A DNA stretch of 64,000 bases, from assembly GCA_963377175.1 (NCBI GenBank), contig CAUJNA010003772.1, positions 1,005,115-1,069,114 of the forward strand, read 5' to 3'. The translations under genes were made by a program, and so were the position numbers. Shown here piece by piece: positions 1 through 11,800 of this stretch (the first letter of the stretch is position 1; every line of letters begins with the position of its first letter). This DNA comes from Effrenium voratum (taxonomy: Eukaryota; Sar; Dinophyceae; Suessiales; Symbiodiniaceae). A model generated the notes under the pieces. That model was not told the origin of the DNA. It worked only from the letters and a program-made list of their open reading frames with translations, and made no database searches.

Positions 1-330
1 GCGACATGCAAAACGGTCAAAAAGCTGCGCCTGCCACGAAATCAGAATTTGACACTCTTGCACCGCGCGCGGAAAACTATCAAATCTGCAGTCGTGAAAA
101 CGAGCCGATTGTACGAAAGGGCCAACGAAAACGACACGCTTGTGCGAGCGTTCCAAGACACGTCGAGCTTGAGAAGCTACGATTCGCGCACAGGTCCAAC
201 GAAAACAGCACATCACAAGTCATCAAACTCGCTTCCCCACTGAGAGAGCCATAGCGCAATCATACGAACGGTTGCGGACAGTTGCACGACATCCGGCAAA
301 CAAGGCTTCACCCCCAGACCCCCAAGATGA
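1..330. repeat. Dispersed repeat, left-edge copy (related copy near 61.9-62.4 kb)
   Basis: This block shares ordered landmarks with 61,930-62,360: CTGCGCCTGCCACGAAATC near its start, then a GACACTC..GCACCGCGCGCGGAAAACT-like string, GAGAAGCTACGATTC with CGCACAGG, TTCCCCACT, and finally TCACCCCCAGACCCCC. The two copies have diverged but keep the same order and orientation. The first landmark is also the core of the 41-bp satellite at 38.6-39.1 kb. Short open frames in it look incidental. Confidence 0.6.
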
Positions 331-340
331 AACGAGAACC

Positions 341-1066
341 CTATGCTACGCATTTGGGAACAACAACAACATGGTGAAAAGACAAAATAACCCGGGTGTT
401 TGGGAGGCTTGGTGAAATTTCAGTGGGTGTTCCTTTCAAAATGGCGGTTCCTCGATATCGGGCAAACCTCGATGGCGTTCCGAAAGCTGTGTTTGCAGGC
501 GCTTCGCGGAAAACCCCTATTTTCCACAAGGGGCGTGACATGGAGCTCACGGTTCCCCTTGATAACATGGCTGGCTTTCTCCCGAGCACAGAGTTCCTTC
601 TATGAATAAATCCAAGCAAGAGCAAACTCATTCGACAATGGTCAATCGCACCCACGCAAAAGACCAAGATCTCCATTCCACCCGAGAGGGGAAACGCAGC
701 GAGGGGGTGCATTTGCCCCATGACCATCCGGACGCATGGGTCCTTGATGGCGTTGAAGAGGTCGTAGGAGGACCCGAAGATCCGCTTCGCATCCTCGAGA
801 CATCTGGGATTTATTGGGCTGGGATACTCAAAGAGGCCCTTCAGCGTTGCAGCCCTGCCAACACATTTGCCCACATCTAAGTAGGGGCCCTGGGTATTTG
901 AAGACCTGGGCTGAACATATGCAGCAAGCGTAGAAAATAGAGGCTCCTTCAAAGGCAAAAACTCAAAGTCCATCACAGGAGAAACCTGCAGTTCACTTTG
1001 GGCAACTGAGGCAACCAATCCCTTGTTGAAAGCCCTCCTTTGCATTCGAGAGATCTTCCGCAACAA
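341..1066 (-). CDS. Candidate coding segment, 241 codons, unrecognised
   Basis: An uninterrupted minus-strand frame of 241 codons. The stretch nearest its start (about 640-1,060) is protein-like, with an FGSSYDLFNAIKDPCVRM segment and a mix of charged and hydrophobic residues. The remainder, about 341-620, looks less constrained. I recognise no domain. If it is real it is probably one or two exons read through flanking intron rather than a whole gene, and its ATG at 1,066 need not be the true start. It shares its strand with the other exon-like islands of the left 15 kb. Confidence 0.3.
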   Translation of the reverse strand: MLRKISRMQRRAFNKGLVASVAQSELQVSPVMDFEFLPLKEPLFSTLAAYVQPRSSNTQGPYLDVGKCVGRAATLKGLFEYPSPINPRCLEDAKRIFGSSYDLFNAIKDPCVRMVMGQMHPLAAFPLSGGMEILVFCVGAIDHCRMSLLLLGFIHRRNSVLGRKPAMLSRGTVSSMSRPLWKIGVFREAPANTAFGTPSRFARYRGTAILKGTPTEISPSLPNTRVILSFHHVVVVPKCVA

Positions 1067-1099
1067 CTCGCAAAGCTGCCCCCAAACGATTGGGCTTCG

Positions 1100-2030
1100 T
1101 AAGCTTTATTCAGGCCAAGCTGTTTGGCGGGTGGTTTGCAGACCCCGTGCGCATACCACAAGGATTCCACTTTAAGATTCCTACGAGGGAGGGTCTGCTT
1201 GTTGCGGAGTTTTACGAGTCTTTCCCTGACAACAAGCGACACAGAGGGGTGCAACTCCAACTTGTTCTCAAGTTTGTCTCGAAGATGAGACCTCCTAAAT
1301 GTCCTTTCGACCTCGCTTTAAACAATCCGAAAAAGGTCACAAACGGCAACCACGAAATCACTTACTGGGTAAGGCCAAAATGATCAATTGCACACATATC
1401 ATCTTCTGATGGAGCAACTTAGCTTTTTCGTTCTCACCAACCCATGCTAATTACCTCCGTCTAATCATGGAAGCTGGCAGGACGACTGCAGAAGTGCAAT
1501 GAAGTAGCTGTATGTCTTTAAAAATAAAAAAGAAAAGCCGAAACCTGAAATACAAATTGGAGACCCAAGTAAAGCACCTTCATCATTAGGCCCGAGCTTG
1601 TTTTAACCCTCGGATCGATGCGATAAAATAGGCACAATTAACTTAGGCACTGGGGTCATACAGGGCTCTTGAGTAGTAGCTCAACAAGTGATAGAAATTC
1701 ACTTGCTTGCAAGGGAAATAGAGGGACCCTGTCACATTTTCAATTGGCTACCTTTTGCTGGACATCGTTTAGGGGATTTATGTCCAACTGCTGAGGGGTC
1801 GCTCACACATTTATCGCCATTTGGGTCTGAGTGTCTTTTGAGTTGGTACTTTCTGAGTTGCCCACAGGGAAGCAAAAACCGCAATCTCAAAACTGGTCTC
1901 TTATAAATAGGTTTGGAAAACTACCAAATGCTCCGCTTTTCCTTTCCCCTCGGGAAAAACAAACTGAAAATTATGATCGTCCTTCGCAAAAGGACACCTC
2001 ATTATGGAGTTTTCTGGGATATTCCCTTTG
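1100..2030. other. No recognisable gene
   Basis: Mixed-composition sequence. Short open frames on both strands have no coding character I would defend. No repeat was recognised. Confidence 0.5.
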
Positions 2031-2044
2031 TCAAAATCAATTCA

Positions 2045-2190
2045 ACACCCAAATTGTCCTGTTCCATGCGACAGGCCAGCACCAGAGCCCGAAACGGCAC
2101 CGCGTTGTACTCCCGCGACGGGAGCTCGGAGCGCCCAGCCCATTGGAATCCCGGCCTGTTGTGGAGAGCCTGGGCAGTCTGAAGCAGGTT
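2045..2190 (-). CDS. Exon-like island, unrecognised
   Basis: A GC-richer block inside AT-leaning sequence. The minus-strand frame reads through segments such as PSREYNAVPFRALVLACR with mostly G/C third positions. A likely acceptor (CTTCAG) lies just upstream in the minus direction, near 2,190. No domain recognised. It could be an isolated exon, a pseudogene fragment or chance. Confidence 0.3.
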
Positions 2191-2676
2191 GCGCGCGCGT
2201 GTACCACTGGGGTGTATACTTTACTGTCGAAAAATTGGTTGTGTGGTACATGAGCCTCTACGCCTCCAAAACGCATGCCTCAAAGTAGGGTTGACCGCAG
2301 GTCGGTGCTCATTTCAAAGGGGGCATTCAACCTTTTGCAGGCCTCTTTGGTTGTCAACTTGCAAGATGTTCAAACTATGAAACACAGAAACACACCTTTG
2401 GACAAAGCCGGGAAGCGAGATTTCACTTGCAGGCCTTCAACCTAGTCAAGCGTACATGGGCCTAAACGAAGGCAACGCCAACCAATAGAAGGCGCCCAAA
2501 CGGAGTTGTGGGGCCAACCTGCCTTGGATCGCTTGCACCCCCTCTGGCCCATGGCTTGCGGTTTCCTGACTCAATTTGTCCCATCTCAGAAGGGCAAAAA
2601 GGGTGTACCAACTCCGCGGACATAGAATCCATGTAAGGACCCGTTTACCAGGTTCGTCGATGAACTGTTTGGAAGA

Positions 2677-2960
2677 TTATTCTGTCTGTGGTTGTCCATC
2701 CCTTGCCTCCTCCGGCCACTTCCAGACTGCCTTGCAATTCTTGACCTCGACACCGTGGGCGGTCACATGTTGCTTCACAGAGCTCCTTGTCATCAGCGTG
2801 CCAGAGTGGGAGAGCTTGGGCTGCTTCTTGCTGGGATCAAGTGGCTCATACTGCAAGTCGATGAAATCCTCAGCATGGTCATGCGCCACTTCTGAGATAC
2901 CAATGGAAGGAAGTCCTTATGACTGTACTTCTCCATGAAAAGACAGGGGAGGTTCCTTGG
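2677..2960 (-). CDS. Exon-like segment(s), unrecognised
   Basis: The minus strand from about 2,889 to 2,677 reads as an open, protein-like frame that includes DFIDLQYEPLDPSKKQPK and VKQHVTAHGVEVKNCKAVW. Just upstream, about 2,960-2,900, another frame reads SHFCDAKEPPLSFHGEV, so a short intron or a frameshift may separate two exons. No family recognised. Confidence 0.35.
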
Positions 2961-3079
2961 CATCACAGAAGTGGGAAACAACCCGCCAACCGAAGCTCAG
3001 AATGCCAAGGACCTCAGCCTCCAGCAAGTAACGCAAAGCCCAGGCCTTGAGCCCGTGCTTGGCTTTTACAAATCAAGCT

Positions 3080-4100
3080 CCATCTCAAGCCTTAGGGCCT
3101 GGTGAGCATTGATTCGACGTAACCGGTCCCAGGCATTTGTAAGGCTTACCGTGTAGCAAAAAAGGACTCAAGAGAGCAAAAACTCTGGAAAGAGTTCATG
3201 GCTTGTGCTAAACCTGGATGCTGCTAAGGAACACTTTTCGACATTTACCGAAATACGCTCATGCCTGTCAAAAACGTATATCGCGACGCAAAACGCTTAT
3301 TGATCCCCAGCCACAAAAGCTTGGAACTCGGTTTTGGCGCTTCGGCTGATTTCCGCATATTTCTCGTAGATGTCTGCATATTTCACTCAAATGTCCCAGA
3401 CAGGGGTGGTTGACACATGCAAATTTCAAAGACATGAGTTGCAGTTCCGCGCATGTTCTGCATTCTCCACCTGGAGAATCAATCAAGCAGAACAAACTGC
3501 AATATAAGCAAGCAATTGTTCCTTGTGAAGGTTCCAGGCATGCGCTTTTTTTGCACGAGGCAAAGCGGCACTCACCAGAAGCCACCCGACAACCGTGAGT
3601 GGGGTGCCCATGGGACACACAGTTCAAGACCTGATTCTAGAAGCACATCATGTGTGCCCGTGCACATCCACGCTGCCCTGCTACGCTCTGTGGCCTCTTA
3701 AAACATCTTGAAGCTTACGTTTGAGGAGGTTAGTACAGGAATATGTATTTGCTTGAATGAGGTGTTGACACAAAACTCAACGGCTCATAGACTCCCAATC
3801 GCTCCAGCTTTAAAGGGGACATTCTAACATGTGCCATACTCAAACAGAACAATGGATCTGCCGGTCATCCGGGTGCCTTTCAGCACCTGCATGCATCATG
3901 GTGTGAGGTCGACAACTATGAAACAACCAAAGCGCATAGCACCAATCTGGCAACTTCAATGTCAAAAACATCACAGTGCTTAACAAAACAGCACGCCGCC
4001 ACATCCAAGAGTTTGCTTGCCAAAGAAGCCGTGATTTGAAACATCCACGGTTTCTAAAACAACAACCTGTCTATTCACTCCGAGTATTGCAGCCTCCGAG
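3080..4100. other. No recognisable gene
   Basis: No coding block, repeat array or RNA gene that I can support. Open frames near 3,268-3,627 lack coding character. Confidence 0.5.
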
Positions 4101-4103
4101 GTT

Positions 4104-4290
4104 TCAAACAAGAAGGCGGCTGACTCCAAGAGTTTGGCTCTTCTGCCAGGATTCTCCCAAGCGGTTGAGCAAGAGGTTCACATCTTGCACAGAGAACCGG
4201 GTCAAGCCCAATGCGACCACCGCATCATGCAGCTCCTCCCCCGTGACCGGGCCACGGGTCTTCCTGAGGCCGAACCTTCTGACCACAAGG
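4104..4290 (-). CDS. Exon-like segment, weakly EF-hand-like
   Basis: The minus strand reads a clean frame with VTGEELHDAVVALGL followed by SVQDVNLLLNRLGES. The spacing resembles a helix pair around an EF-hand (EEL..al..LGl, then dv..ll..l). The calcium loop pattern DxDxDG is not visible in this segment, so the resemblance is weak. Third positions are mostly G or C, unlike the flanks. About 150 bases further upstream in the minus direction lies another exon-like block (4,430-4,640). Confidence 0.35.
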
Positions 4291-4429
4291 CCCAGTGGCT
4301 CGCCCTGAAATCACCTTTGGAAATGCGAAGCAGGGATTGGGATCCTCCCGAAATGGTCATATCATAATCTTGCTTCTAAACATTCATCAGCGTTGCGTGC
4401 CAGTGCCCCTGGCACAAGCGCCAAATTAA

Positions 4430-4640
4430 TCCCCAAGAATATGCGGTTTTCGTGTTTGCTGCAAGTTCAGCCCCGGAAGTTCGTCTCCCAACTCGCAAGC
4501 ATCACACTCAAGAAACAAGGCAAAAGTGTGCAATGCGGCCCCTCGCTCTGCAACCCCCAGGACATCCAAAGCCTCAATGGGGTTGAACGTGGACAAAGGA
4601 ACGATGCCACGAGAAATAAGCTGGGCTGTTCGAAAGAGTT
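4430..4640 (-). CDS. Exon-like segment, unrecognised
   Basis: The minus-strand frame contains RGAALHTFALFLECDACEL and, just upstream, a TFNPIEALDVLGVA stretch. It has the same orientation as the 4.1-4.3 kb segment and could precede it in one transcript. Frame and splice sites are unresolved. Confidence 0.3.
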
Positions 4641-5339
4641 GCAAGACCCCAATGAATAATTTCGCATGGGAAGCCACAACAAAGGGGCCATACTGGCTTA
4701 TCTTAGAACAACCTTTTGGGGATTCTGATTTTGCAGCGTTCCTACATCAAGGGAGGGGGTTAAGGATTGCCTTTGAGCCGGTCAATTGAAAATGAACCAG
4801 GGCCTGGCCCAACCGCACGGCAGGAGCTGGTAGCTTGGGAGATGTTCATTCATGTCCTTAAAACCGGATTGCCCAACCTCTCAACATGCCAATTGCCATA
4901 AGCTAGATGCAGCCCAAAACGGTTTGCCCAACAAAGAATGCCTTAGGAGCCTGGTCAACATTGGCACACCCCTCTTCCCAAACACGCACTTTACCACGAA
5001 CAATCCCTACCCCAGAGACTGGCCTACAACCACACAGGCACCAAACGGTCAATCCGACGCGCGGGGCCTCAAGCATGAAAATGGAAGCAAGGCAGCGCTG
5101 ACCCCAAACAATAGCAGCCTTGCCAATATCACTTCCTGTTTGGCGCGGGGTACACCCCTTTTCTTCGAGAGACCAGTGAAGCTCTTGCGCGCCCCAAGAT
5201 CCAACTACATGGGCCGACAGCAGCAGAAAGGCGGGCGGGCGGTGGTTGGACGCTAACAACCCCAAACCTGCCGGGTGGGGAAACCACATGGAATTCAAAG
5301 GCCCGGATTGAAAACAAACAAACAAAAGAGACACCGTTG

Positions 5340-5760
5340 AAAAGGAATGCTTGAGGCCAAGCTTCCCGAGGCGCATCTTCAGAGTCTCGTTGGTATGCTC
5401 CATGTGGCTGTCCAGGGTATTGGCCGTCATGGTCCGGTTTGGAAGGCCACCATCGGAACGCTCTCCTGGGCGTCCAAGCGATCCCACATCCACTAGAGAC
5501 ACGGACTGCTTTGTTATCCACGCGAAGCGACACAAGCTGTTTGGGTTCATCATCAACTCAATTTGGGCCCTCAAATTGACATCTTGGCCATGGCGAATAT
5601 TGATGCTAACTGAACGGTACTTCAGCAAGCGCACCTCATTCCTTTCACTACAAAAGTTGCTGCCGCGTGTGCGTGATGCTCCATGTTGCGGACCATAAGC
5701 GCATGGTTGCAGTCTTCAGCAACCACTTGCAGCTTTGCATGTGCGCGCAAGGCCACGCTC
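5340..5760 (-). CDS. Exon-like segments, unrecognised
   Basis: Two protein-like stretches are readable on the minus strand. About 5,750-5,650 reads HAKLQVVAEDCNHALMVRN and ends in MEHHAHAAA. About 5,610-5,350 reads INIRHGQDVNLRAQIEL, then NTLDSHMEHTNETLK. They lie in different frames, as expected for neighbouring exons. No family recognised. Confidence 0.3.
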
Positions 5761-6119
5761 CTCCAACATCCAAGTTCACTGACCTGAAAATGAAGGGTTC
5801 AGCTTGAAAAACTAAAAGCCTAGAGTTCGGGCCTGGAACCTTCAGCACAAATTCCAAATTCCTAACATGAAGGTCCTCGTTCCAGTCCTGCAAGGAACCA
5901 ACAATTGGGCGTTCCACATGTCCCTAGACAAAAGCAGAAATCAACAATGTCACTGGCTCACATTGATTGCCAGATAGTCCATGTCACTCAACTGGGCTGC
6001 TCAGGAAAAAGATGCGCTGCCCCATTGGACAAAGAAACGCCCATCGCCAATTTAGCCAACTGCAATGGAGACGAAGCACAAGGAGAAGACGATACCAGCC
6101 ACCGGGCCCCAGCAAGAGA

Positions 6120-6500
6120 ACAGAAGCAATGGCAATGCCGGCAGCAACAGCAACGACCACCGCTACAACCACACCAGCACAACACCAATACCAACACCAA
6201 CATCAACACAACTAGTGCCAACACTCAGAGAAGAAGAACGAGATAATGCAAAACACAAGAGAAACATCAGCATCAGCAGCAGCCGTGGCAGCAGCAGCAG
6301 CAGCGGCAGCGGAAGCAACGGCCATCACGTATGCCAATCAACTCCAACAACGTAAACTCCAATACTACTTAACACAACAGTAAGCACTACAACCGCTACA
6401 ATGGCTACAATGACTTCAACGACTGCAACCACCATTGCAATCACTAAACCACCTATACAACAGCTACAGCCTCTACCTCCACATTTGCACGCTTCAAGTG
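6120..6500. repeat. Degenerate CAA/CAG/ACC trinucleotide-rich tract
   Basis: Interrupted runs of CAACAG, ACCACC, CCAACAC and AGCAGC. Poly-Asn/Thr/Ser-like open frames across it are a product of composition. Confidence 0.6.
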
Positions 6501-6599
6501 CCCGTCAGCTCCAGAGGCACGGTACAGGTCGACAATTACAAGCACAACACCTATGTTCTACCCTTGTGATTTGGCCCGCTCCCCAAAAACGATCAGAAA

Positions 6600-7700
6600 A
6601 AATAAAAGAAACAAAAAACGATTGTCTACCTTTGTGACTTGATCACTGTTTTCGGCTTTGCCAACGTGCCTCAACCAACCATTTGGGTCGCCGTCTCTCT
6701 CGCCGGGGCGCCGCTCACCGAATCAGTGTGGTTGTGGCTGGAGACATGGGAGCGCTGGGAGCGCTGGGAGGTGCGAGAGCTGCGCACGGAGCTTCTCCTA
6801 GGATCCGCACTTTCATGTCTCTGCTTTCTGCTCCCCTGCCAAAAGCTTAACTTTTAGTGGTTTAATAGAAAACCCATTGGTTGGCAAAAAGGTAAAGTCC
6901 TCACATCCAAGCAAAATGCACCAACAAAGTGCTGGCCTCATCATTTTACCAGCCAACTGAGTGGTGGGGAAAAAGGGAAACCAACCCATTTTCTGACTGT
7001 GAGGCCCCCCAGAAAACAGTCAAATGATGACCCCAGATGTGTACATGTCAAATTCCGGGGTCCCCAAAAAACTGCTGGTTTTCCTTATAGGCCAAGGTGA
7101 ATTTTGGGTTTCTCCAAGAAACACAGACCCATTTGGGAGGTTGGAATTGGCAATAGGGTTCACTCAATTCCTTCAACAAAATGTCCGCCGTAAGCACTTC
7201 AGCACCGAACTTGTGCGATGATTGAGTCATAACATTGCCATTCCCAAAGCCGCCCACGAGGCAGTTGCAGAAAAAAAACTGATTTTGATGTCCTTGCTCG
7301 TTCAACTCAGGGAGGCTCCCATATCATGTTGGTGGGAGAGGGACGAGGACAAAAAGGCCAAATGAGTCCTCCGATCTGAACGATCACCTTAGATGTGCAT
7401 CTACAAATGCTTCAGGGGGCCCACTTGCTGGCCGTTTGTAGCATCCGCCATCAATGAGGGCGCATCATAGACATGGGCCCGCCCAAACTTGTGACCAAAA
7501 GTCAGCCATCGTGGACCTGCACTATCTGAATATTTAGATTATCTACTAGCAACTTGGGACCCATTGGAGCCCAAGCTCATTTTACTGTGGATCGGTGAGC
7601 TTGTACTAATTTGCGTAGTGACATATGAGTGCTCGGATTTTGGCCGTCCATAATTTCTCCCCATGTAGACGCCGACATTTAGCATACTTGGCTAAATGTG
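6600..7700. other. Mostly unrecognised; possible small minus-strand exon
   Basis: No repeat array. The minus strand at about 7,050-7,300 has one protein-like stretch (KFGAEVLTADILLKELSE) that could be an exon. Nothing else is supportable. Confidence 0.25.
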
Positions 7701-7789
7701 AACGTTGCACATGAACGGGTCTCGTTCGCGCAGGCATGCATGTGCGAGATCAACACACGTTCCACTGGTTGAAAAACCTGGTTTGCAGG

Positions 7790-8010
7790 GTACATCGACC
7801 CGCGTGACGTGAGTCGTTGCCATCCAACCCGCACCACGCCGCAAAATCACAGGTCCTCGGCGCCGGCTCAAAGGGCAATGGCGGGGGGGGGAACTCCTCC
7901 TCGATGGTGGCGATGTGCGGCTGCGCGTTAGGCTGCATCAACCTCCGTCCAGACTCAGGAAACCGTGGGTAGCATGGAAACCAAATGACTCGGGAGAAAC
8001 CAAACTTATC
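7790..8010 (-). CDS. Exon-like island, unrecognised
   Basis: The minus strand reads QPHIATIEEEFPPPPLPFEP and then CDFAAWCGLDGNDSRHAG in one frame. It is G/C-rich relative to the flanks. No domain recognised; proline-rich. Confidence 0.28.
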
Positions 8011-8177
8011 AAATCGTACACGTGGTATGCGGGCAACAGGGAGGCGGTATACATTTTGACCAAGCATCTCAAGACTCGTGAATCTTGGCAACGCAACCAT
8101 TAACACACACATATGTATATTTTTATGGTAACCCCCCCCAAAAAAAACCTAGGTTTTGTGGGGGGGGGGGGGGGGGA

Positions 8178-9109
8178 GGTCAGCACATTGGTAAATTCTG
8201 CATAACAAATTGTAACAACCCTGCAAAAATGCATGTTTTTCCATGTATGCAGTGAGCACACAACTCCAGAAACATGCATTTTACTGCACCAAATGCATGT
8301 TTCTGCAGAAACTAGAGCAAAAACCCTGGAAAAATGATGATTTTCTCTTTTGGTAGTAAACGTGAACAAATGCAAAGGAACAGAAACCAAGCGAAGTAAA
8401 ATAATAAAACAGTAAACAAGTAAACAAGTAAAATTTCTGGACCCATGAAAAGTAAAAAAGAAAAAAAGGGAAAAAAGTAAAAAAGGAAAAAAGTAAGGAC
8501 TCATGAAAAGTAAAAATGTAAAACAGCCAAAAGTTAAAAAAAGACTAGGGCTTTTTTTACTTTCATTGCGAAAAGGTAAAAAGACTAGGGTGTTTTTACT
8601 TTTATGGGGAAAAGTAAAATTATGGGGAAAAAGTAAAAAAGACTAGGGGGTGTTTACTTTTATTGGGGAAAAGTAAAAAATGAGTTGTTTCTTACTTTTT
8701 CCCAATAAAGTAGAAAAACCTAGTCTTTTTTCTTTTGGCGGGTTTTACTTTTTTACGTTTCATGAGTCCAGATTTTTACTTTTTTACTTCTTACTTTTTT
8801 ACTGTTTACTATTTTCTTTTCTTTTTCTTTTAAAACTTGTTTTTTCCGTTTTTTTGGGTCGAGATACTTTACTTTTTTACTTGTTTACAATTTTACTGTT
8901 TCACTTTGCTTGGTTTCTGTTACTTTGTATTTGTTCACTTTTACTACCAAAATAGAAAATCATCATGTGTCCAGGGTTTTTGCTCTAGTGTCTACAAAAA
9001 CATGCATTTGGTGCTGCTAAGGTGCATGTGTTTGAAGTTGTGCGCTCGTGCATTTTTGCAAGGTTTTTGCAACATGTTATGCAGAATTTCCCAGCGTGCT
9101 GAGTTCACC
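8178..9109. mobile_element. Giant foldback (long inverted repeat) element
   Basis: The left arm (8,178 to about 8,450) and the right arm (about 8,860-9,109) are imperfect reverse complements over roughly 250 bp. Paired landmarks include AATTCTGCATAACA, CACCAAATGCATGTTT, CTAGAGCAAAAACCCTGG, TTTTGGTAGTAAA and AACAGAAACCAAGC. The middle is built of AGTAAAAA/TTTTTACT motifs and also pairs across the centre (GACTCATGAAAAGTAAAAA with TTTTTACGTTTCATGAGTC). Almost the whole 930 bp could fold into one hairpin. A G-run (about 16 G) abuts the left end. No coding region. It resembles a foldback or MITE-type element; the family is unknown. Confidence 0.75.
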
Positions 9110-9119
9110 ACATGAAATA

Positions 9120-10100
9120 CCTGCTAAACAAAAGGGCACCAGGCACATTTGTAGACAAGAGTCTGTTGAAAAGACACACAAATGATTTCCTCTTCCTTCA
9201 TCTTGGAAATCATTGTGGATGAAGAGGAGGGAAATATAAGATGGTAAATAAAGAGAAGATATGAATGGGTGAAAGGGATCCCATTCATCTGTCTCTTCAT
9301 TGCTTTCTCTTTTCCTTCATCTTGGATTTATCTGTAAAATTATTGATGAAGAGCATTGGAATGGATGTATATTTACAAAATCCACAATTCAAATATTAGG
9401 TGACAAATGAAGAGATGTCACCTACAAACCCACTCACCCGGCCCATTCCTTCGTGTGGCCGCCTTGTCTTTTCCCTTCATCTCCGGATCCAGATGGTTAG
9501 GAGAGGTACAGAAGGAAGGAATGGGGAGATATGACCTCGTCCAGCATTAGAAATTGGATGAGGAATATCCCTCACCGTCATCTCAAGATCTATTAGTTAT
9601 TAACTGCTTTTCTATTTAATCTTCATATTTTATATTTCTATCTCTTTGTCAGGTTATTTGTATACATTGATATTGCATATTTGTGTCCCTAGGAACTACC
9701 GAAAGGACTAGAACGGTGGACATCTTTTCACCCACCATTTCATTCCCGTGTCATCTCACTGTTCCTTCGTCACCCATCATCATCTCCCTTTCTTTTTTAT
9801 TGTTATTTTACCTTTCGTATCTTATAGAATCTCAGGAATACAAATGAAAGGAACAAAATACAATATGAAAATAGCTGTGTCCAAGAGATAGAAAAGACAC
9901 AGCGGCTATTAATGAAAAAAAACATCTTAAGACTATTTGGGTTACATTTGGATGAGTCTTAGAGAGAGACCAAATGTAATGACCAGATGGTGACAAACAA
10001 ATCTCACCACCATTCATCTCTTTCCGTCTCTTTTCCTTTACTGTAATCTCAGGTCTTTCACCTACAGCATAGAATGGTGGTTGGGTGAAAGGGCATGTCA
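9120..10100. other. AT-rich stretch with several stem-loops
   Basis: Composition falls below that of the surroundings. Stem-loops visible: ATGAATGGG/CCCATTCAT near 9,260-9,290, CCCATTCCTTC/GAAGGAATGGG across about 9,440-9,525, and TTACATTTGG/CCAAATGTAA near 9,950-9,980. Motifs such as TTCATCTTGGA recur. No gene recognised. Confidence 0.45.
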
Positions 10101-10135
10101 CTCACCACCGCTTCATTCCTCATCTGTTCGTCATC

Positions 10136-10480
10136 TGTCAGGGCACTGTCTGTCTTCACTTCTGTTCATCCTCATCTGTTCAATCAACTAAAATGACACT
10201 TCCTCAATCCACTCTGGCACAAATCCATTTGAAGAGTGGTGAAACCAGATGGCAGAAAACAAAGACCTGTGGCGCCTCCATGTTGTAAGTCAGCTATCAG
10301 GGCACTGTCTGTCTTCACTTCTGTTCAGCCGGGGCTGTTCAATCAACTAAAATGACACTTCCTCAATCCACCCTGGCACAAATCCATTTGAAGAGTGACG
10401 AAACCAACCTGGCCCGCTATCAGAATGAACCTTGTGTGGCAACCCTTGCTGGCACAAATCCACTTGAAAAATTAATAAAC
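10136..10480. repeat. 160-bp tandem duplication plus partial third copy
   Basis: CAGGGCACTGTCTGTCTTCA through CTGGCACAAATCCATTTGAA occurs at 10,138 and again about 160 bp on at 10,298, with few changes. A shorter partial copy (CTGGCACAAATCCACTTGAA) is near 10,450. Confidence 0.75.
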
Positions 10481-10499
10481 CTAGGTTTTGGGGAGGGGG

Positions 10500-11530
10500 G
10501 AATAGCATATATATATATACGTATATGTGTGAGTGTTGCATTTGGGGCGAATAGTGATTCAACAAGCGTAGGTAGCAAAAATGCTAGTTAAGTCAATGCA
10601 GCAAAGAGGGTCGCGCACTTGGGGGCGGCCGCAAGATCTCGTCGTCTATGTCAAAGGTCAGCGTGCGGACCCGGTGCCTGGCAAAAGTCCAGCACGCCCC
10701 TGTAGAGGGGGAAGCCCTTACTGGTTGCAAAGGAACATGGAACCCAAAGGCAAACCCGAAGCTGCCCCATGTCACAGCGCTTTCTGTTGAGGCGGCTTCA
10801 CACAGTGTTTCTTCGTGTGCACGCCGGCTGATTCCAGGCCTATGTCACGACAGCAATTCTGAGCGTGCGGTTGTCAAGCCTAGAAAGGTGTTCCAAGGTA
10901 TCGTTGATCGCTTTGCGGTGGCATGCAAACGTCTCTGAGGGTTTTTCAGCAATGGCTCATCAGGCCAGCCACCTTTGTGCTAAGACGTGTGGTCTCACCT
11001 GTCAACATGCAAGAATGAGCCAGCTGCAATAGATCATCAAAGTGCATTCTGATTCCTTGCGATGCTCTCAATGGACCACGGGGCCAATCAGGACAAGGCG
11101 ACAACCATTTGGAAGCAGAATGCGCATGTTTTTGGTCATGTAAGGTCCTTACAAAAATATCAACTACCTACACATCTGGAACACATGCGACGTGACAGGG
11201 CTCTTTCCACCCACCGCCCAGCAATCCAAGGCACTGAACGCATTCACATAACATTACTTTGATACGTTTCGCGCTCGGCGGCGGTCGACTGCCATGAAGT
11301 CAAATGTGCAGGGGAGCAGTTAGATAACACATTTGGCCCTTTCCAGAAAGCATGGTGTTCCCCTCTGTGCAGGCATGCCGACCGACAAGGAACTCACGCA
11401 CTGGACACGCTTGAAACCCTCACTCCGGCCACAAGAAAAAGGGGCAAGGTGTCTGGGTTGGGAGCTCAGATTTGGTTCCAACCCTGGAGGAAATAGTTGG
11501 AACCGAAATGAGCCCCACAGCATCCCCATC
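10500..11530. other. No recognisable gene
   Basis: A short (TA)n run near 10,505. No coding block I can support. Confidence 0.4.
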
Positions 11531-11539
11531 ACCAAGCCC

Positions 11540-11650
11540 GCTGCGGGTTTCCGCCTGTGGCTATCCCGGCTCGCGAGGCTGGACTGGAAGTCGCTCTTCG
11601 TAGCGGAGCCGGGCCCGGGGGCATCACCTGCGTGCGCCTGCACGGGAAAC
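11540..11650 (-). CDS. Exon-like island, unrecognised
   Basis: A minus-strand frame with high G/C third positions (GSATKSDFQSSLASRD). A likely acceptor GCACGCAG|G lies at its upstream end. It sits next to a copy of the ATTCTTTTCAACCATCGTTC repeat at 11,690. No domain recognised. Confidence 0.3.
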
Positions 11651-11680
11651 GCCGGTGGATTTTCAGGTCCAAAGTGATCC

Positions 11681-11800
11681 CAGGGGTTGATTCCTCTTCC
11701 ATTCTTTTCAACCATCGTTCTTTTCGAAAAGCCAGCTGTTTGCCCGAGGGTTCTGATGGTTTTCTGGAAAGAAGGATCCCTGGAAAGAATGGGGAAGTGT
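11681..11800. repeat. Dispersed repeat containing ATTCTTTTCAACCATCGTTC
   Basis: The same block (TTGATTCC..TCCATTCTTTTCAACCATCGTTC, followed by a GGAAAGAA..GGGGAAG motif) recurs at 46,264-46,350 and 47,128-47,200, with an inverted copy at 47,470-47,505. At 47.1-47.5 kb the forward and inverted copies form a terminal inverted repeat pair. No inverted partner was found near this copy. Confidence 0.55.

Noticed and set aside
5984..6224. Val/Leu-rich membrane-like peptides opposite the CAA/CAG tract
   Set aside because: Compositional consequence of the trinucleotide repeats.
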